This document shows positions 61,401-64,000 of a stretch of DNA of 64,000 nucleotides, one piece after another. A program made the position numbers and the translations under genes. Under the pieces are notes generated by a model that was not told where the DNA came from, ran no database searches, and saw only the letters and a list, made by a program, of their open reading frames with translations. Location of the stretch: positions 1,323,898 through 1,387,897 of the forward strand of contig PTEX01000013.1 of assembly GCA_003342815.1 (NCBI GenBank), given 5' to 3'. The first letter of the stretch is position 1. Every line of letters starts with the position of its first letter. This DNA comes from Eudromia elegans. Its lineage: Eukaryota; Chordata; Aves; Tinamiformes; Tinamidae.

Positions 61401-61707
61401 TGTGGGGTCATGAGGCAGATGCTGATGACAGAAAACATTTCATTTGCCTCCTTTTGCCTAGTTCTCTACAGTTTGATATAGGGGTAGATAGTGGGGCAGG
61501 TGGAGGAGGGAGAGAGAATTGTCATCTTCCTTCCTTCCTACTCCTGTCAGTTCATAGTGCAAAGCAGTCAAGTAATAATCAAATTTCTTTTTCAGCATCA
61601 CTGCAGAGCCACTGTCCCTTTGGAAGAGCCTTGGGAAGGGCAGTCTCCCCTGAGTTTTGTTCTGAGCGAGCTAAACACTGACCTGTTTGTTTATTTTTTT
61701 GTTACAG

Positions 61708-61788
61708 GAATGAAACTGTTTTACACCAGTTCTGTTGCCCAGCAGCTGATGCGGAGCAGAAGCCTTCCTCTCCTGACTCCTCACCAAG
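61708..61788 (+). CDS. IQSEC3: IQSEC3 coding exon 2 (81 nt)
   Basis: The acceptor TTTGTTACAG ends at 61707 and the donor AAG|GTGGGA begins at 61789. The first G completes the GAG codon begun by the last two bases of exon 1. The joined peptide reads RRAENETVLHQFCCPAADA and continues EQKPSSPDSSP; the human protein has a near-identical NETVLHQFCCPAADA stretch right after its exon-1-equivalent LSRRPE, from memory. The second half differs from human (CSDLASQSDGS), so only the first 15 or so residues are strongly constrained. The exon is 81 nt and leaves the frame in the same phase (two bases, AG) as it entered, so skipping it would keep the frame. No known domain falls here; it belongs to the linker between the N-terminal coiled coil and the IQ motif. 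Confidence 0.9.
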
Positions 61789-64000
61789 GTGGGAAACTGC
61801 TGCCTGCAAGGCTCTTTCTTTTCCATCCTCTCCTTTTCTCTTACTAACCACCACTGATCTTCCTGCCCCAAACAAAACTCATGCATTATATGCCTGTTAT
61901 ATCTTCCTCTGTCCTCCTTGGTGTCCTGTGTCACCAGCATTGCACTCTCTTTTACCTCGCAGAGGTGTTACCCCTCCAGTGCTATTGCTCAAAACCCTCC
62001 ACTGGCATCCACTCACACACACTTGTGAGCCACTGAGCACATACTTTCAGCCTCTTTTAAAGCATCTACTTCCAGCTCACATCCACACTTGCACTTTTTC
62101 TTACTCTTCTGTATCACTTTGACACCCATATACATATGCCTCACTCTTCTCCTTCTAATTAGTTACTCTCCATTATAGTGGTTCCCAGACATACACTAAT
62201 AACTTTTAATAACCTTAACTTGTAACCTAATCCATAACATTTCAGCTAGAGCAAAACTTTCCAAAGAAACTCAGTGTTCTTCTCTCAGATCACTGTATAC
62301 ACATTATCTGTTTGCTCTATCTCTTCTACACATATCTGGGGCCAAAGTGACCACTCAAAAACTGGAGCAGCCTGCGCATGTATGTTGGGGGGACACTTTA
62401 ACATAACATACAAATGAAATGATCTGAGCTTGACTCAGAACAACAAAGGCAGACTGGTACTATTAACTGTTACCAACTTGCATACAATGCATCCAGGCTT
62501 TGGTGCATAAGCAACAGACACATCGTCAGTACACCCTCATCACTAAATGACATCACTGCCAAAACCAAGCGGTCCAAGGAGAAATACTAGATACACCTTC
62601 TGTGATCTGCCTTGTCTCCATCTTTCTCATTCTCATTTCCTTCTCACTCATAACCACTTAACCTGCTCCTTCTTTTCTCATGCCTTATCACCCTGTTGAC
62701 AGCAACAAGCTGGTACCTTGGTAAAGATTTCCTTTATCACATTGCTAGACTTTTACATCTGACCTTTGGCATCAGTGTAAGAAGCCCTAGCTCCTGGGGA
62801 GGGCTCAGAACATGACTGGGCAGCTGAATTGCAGTAATGAGGCTGGATCATTTTGAAATACTTTCTCTCTTGTTTGTTCTGCTCAGTAGGACAGTTTCTG
62901 TTTCCTGATATCACTGCAAGGAAAAGCAAAAGGAAAAAGAAAAGTATGAGTGCTGGACATCTGTGAAAAGAATAGGCTTGTGTATGTGTACTCAAGTGAG
63001 GTTCAGCCACCTTTGAAGACAGGGAAAAGGAACAGGACCTCTCCTGCCCATTTCTGTGTGAAGAAGAGTTAACTCTCTGTGGTATCTGTGCTGAGAGCTC
63101 TCAGAAATTGCTAAGGTTTGTGCGATGCCCCTGTGGAGAGTCTATGACTACACCACAGTGACAGATGAGGAGATACTGTGAGGAAGAGGAGGCGGCAGCA
63201 GCGGTTTCTGCAATAGGGACTGCTGCCTCTCCCTTGCTTTTCTGGAGAGAGAGTTTTATTTCATGTGCTCTGTTTAGTCTTCACTGAGGCTCTGTTTACA
63301 CATGGCTTTCAATCTCTGCACTCTGATCCATAGGCCATTCTTGTCCCAACGTCCATCTTATTTCTGAAAGTTTCCTTGCCTTCTAGCATTTTCTCATCTC
63401 ACTCGAGCTATATCTTAAAGTCTGGAGTAATGTGTATCACCCTCATGTTCCACATCTTTTTTTCATGCCCTGCTTATCCCTCAAACCTAAATGTGCCTGT
63501 GCTCCTTGTTTTGGGAATGAGCCAATCCATCACCTGGAGTCTGGCAGGTAAATGGAGAAGAAAACAGTCACTCATTCCAATAATTTATCAACTGGGCAAA
63601 TTTTTTCCGAAGATGAGCCTGAGTCAGGAAAGTCAGAAGTGGAGATGAATGACCTTTACAACATGTTGCACCTGAGCTTCCAGTTAAGAGCCACCCATAC
63701 TGATCTTTCCCTATCAGTTTAATGTTACCTGGACTCTTTTGCAGTTTATCCCACTGTGCAGGCCACCTGTTTTCCATATTTTCTTTCCAAGACTTTCTCT
63801 TCCCCTTTTCATTTCCAGTCCCTCCTCCTCCATCCAAATAACAGTTCTGAATCTGTATCTTTGACATATTGTGTTCTGCGAAGAGACAGAGACATTTGAA
63901 GCCACAGGTACACAGACTTTTTGAAACACAGCAGCCTTTAAATGTGGTCTATGTGACTGTCTCAGGTAAGAAGAGAATCCTTACTTCTCACACTGCAACA
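61789..64000 (+). other. IQSEC3: IQSEC3 intron 2 (5' part)
   Basis: Begins GTGGGA and continues to the window edge. I searched by eye for the next exon, which should encode the conserved region preceding the IQ motif (human SDYELSLDLKNKQIEMLEHK from memory), and found nothing like it. Contains no recognisable repeat or gene. Confidence 0.75.

Larger units (their letters stand above)
18668..61707 (+). other. IQSEC3: IQSEC3 intron 1 (about 43 kb)
   Basis: Bounded by GTAAGT at 18668 and a pyrimidine-rich TTTATTTTTTTGTTACAG acceptor ending at 61707; CTGAC with a candidate branch-point A at 61681 lies about 26 bases upstream of the AG. The interior is AT-rich with many stops in all frames. Apart from the repeats and the 70-N gap listed separately, I see no further exon, RNA gene or other gene in it. 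Stretches with nothing recognised are about 19312-25211, 25715-29574, 29736-42724, 44301-45767 and 46156-61700, broken only by simple repeats and faint relics. Confidence 0.85.

Noticed and set aside
61789-64000. Search for IQSEC3 exon 3
   Set aside because: No stretch encodes the expected conserved sequence before the IQ motif, so exon 3 is taken to lie beyond the window.
1-64000. LTR retrovirus-like or other virus-derived elements
   Set aside because: I looked for paired long terminal repeats and for gag-, pol- or env-like reading frames and recognised none.

Overview
This is vertebrate nuclear DNA, almost certainly from a bird. The evidence is three 3'-truncated CR1 LINEs ending in the ATTCTRTG-type octamer, otherwise sparse and old interspersed repeats (CORE-SINE/MIR-like relics), CpG-island promoters, and a protein-coding gene split into small exons by very long introns. 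Nothing looks bacterial: no operons, no CRISPR, no rRNA. I recognised no LTR retrovirus or other capsid- or envelope-bearing element.

Layout. Positions 1-500 hold a CpG-island promoter with NRF-1, ETS, CRE/ATF and YY1-like sites. A minus-strand splice donor at position 33 suggests that the 5' end of a divergent, unidentified gene leaves the window to the left. About 500-17600 is intergenic: two young CR1 fragments in the same orientation (9001-9172 and 10682-11143), several SINE relics, and a long imperfect inverted repeat (12024-12600 against 13097-13548, about 500 bp spacer) whose central 205 bp is about 96% identical between arms. A 490-base assembly gap (17620-18109) covers the presumed promoter of the only gene I can name.

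That gene is IQSEC3 (BRAG3/SynArfGEF, an ARF guanine-nucleotide exchange factor of synapses), on the plus strand. Coding exon 1 is 18198-18667, with a consensus donor. Intron 1 is about 43 kb. Coding exon 2 is a tiny 81-nt exon at 61708-61788, joined in matching phase and recognisable by its ENETVLHQFCCPAADA peptide. Intron 2 runs off the right edge. The IQ motif, SEC7 and PH domains must lie beyond the window, so only the N-terminal coiled coil and Pro/Gln-rich linker are encoded here.

Intron 1 otherwise contains one old CR1 fragment, CORE-SINE relics, simple repeats, a 70-base gap and unremarkable AT-rich DNA. No second gene is supportable inside it. The least explained structure in the window is the 12.0-13.5 kb inverted repeat.
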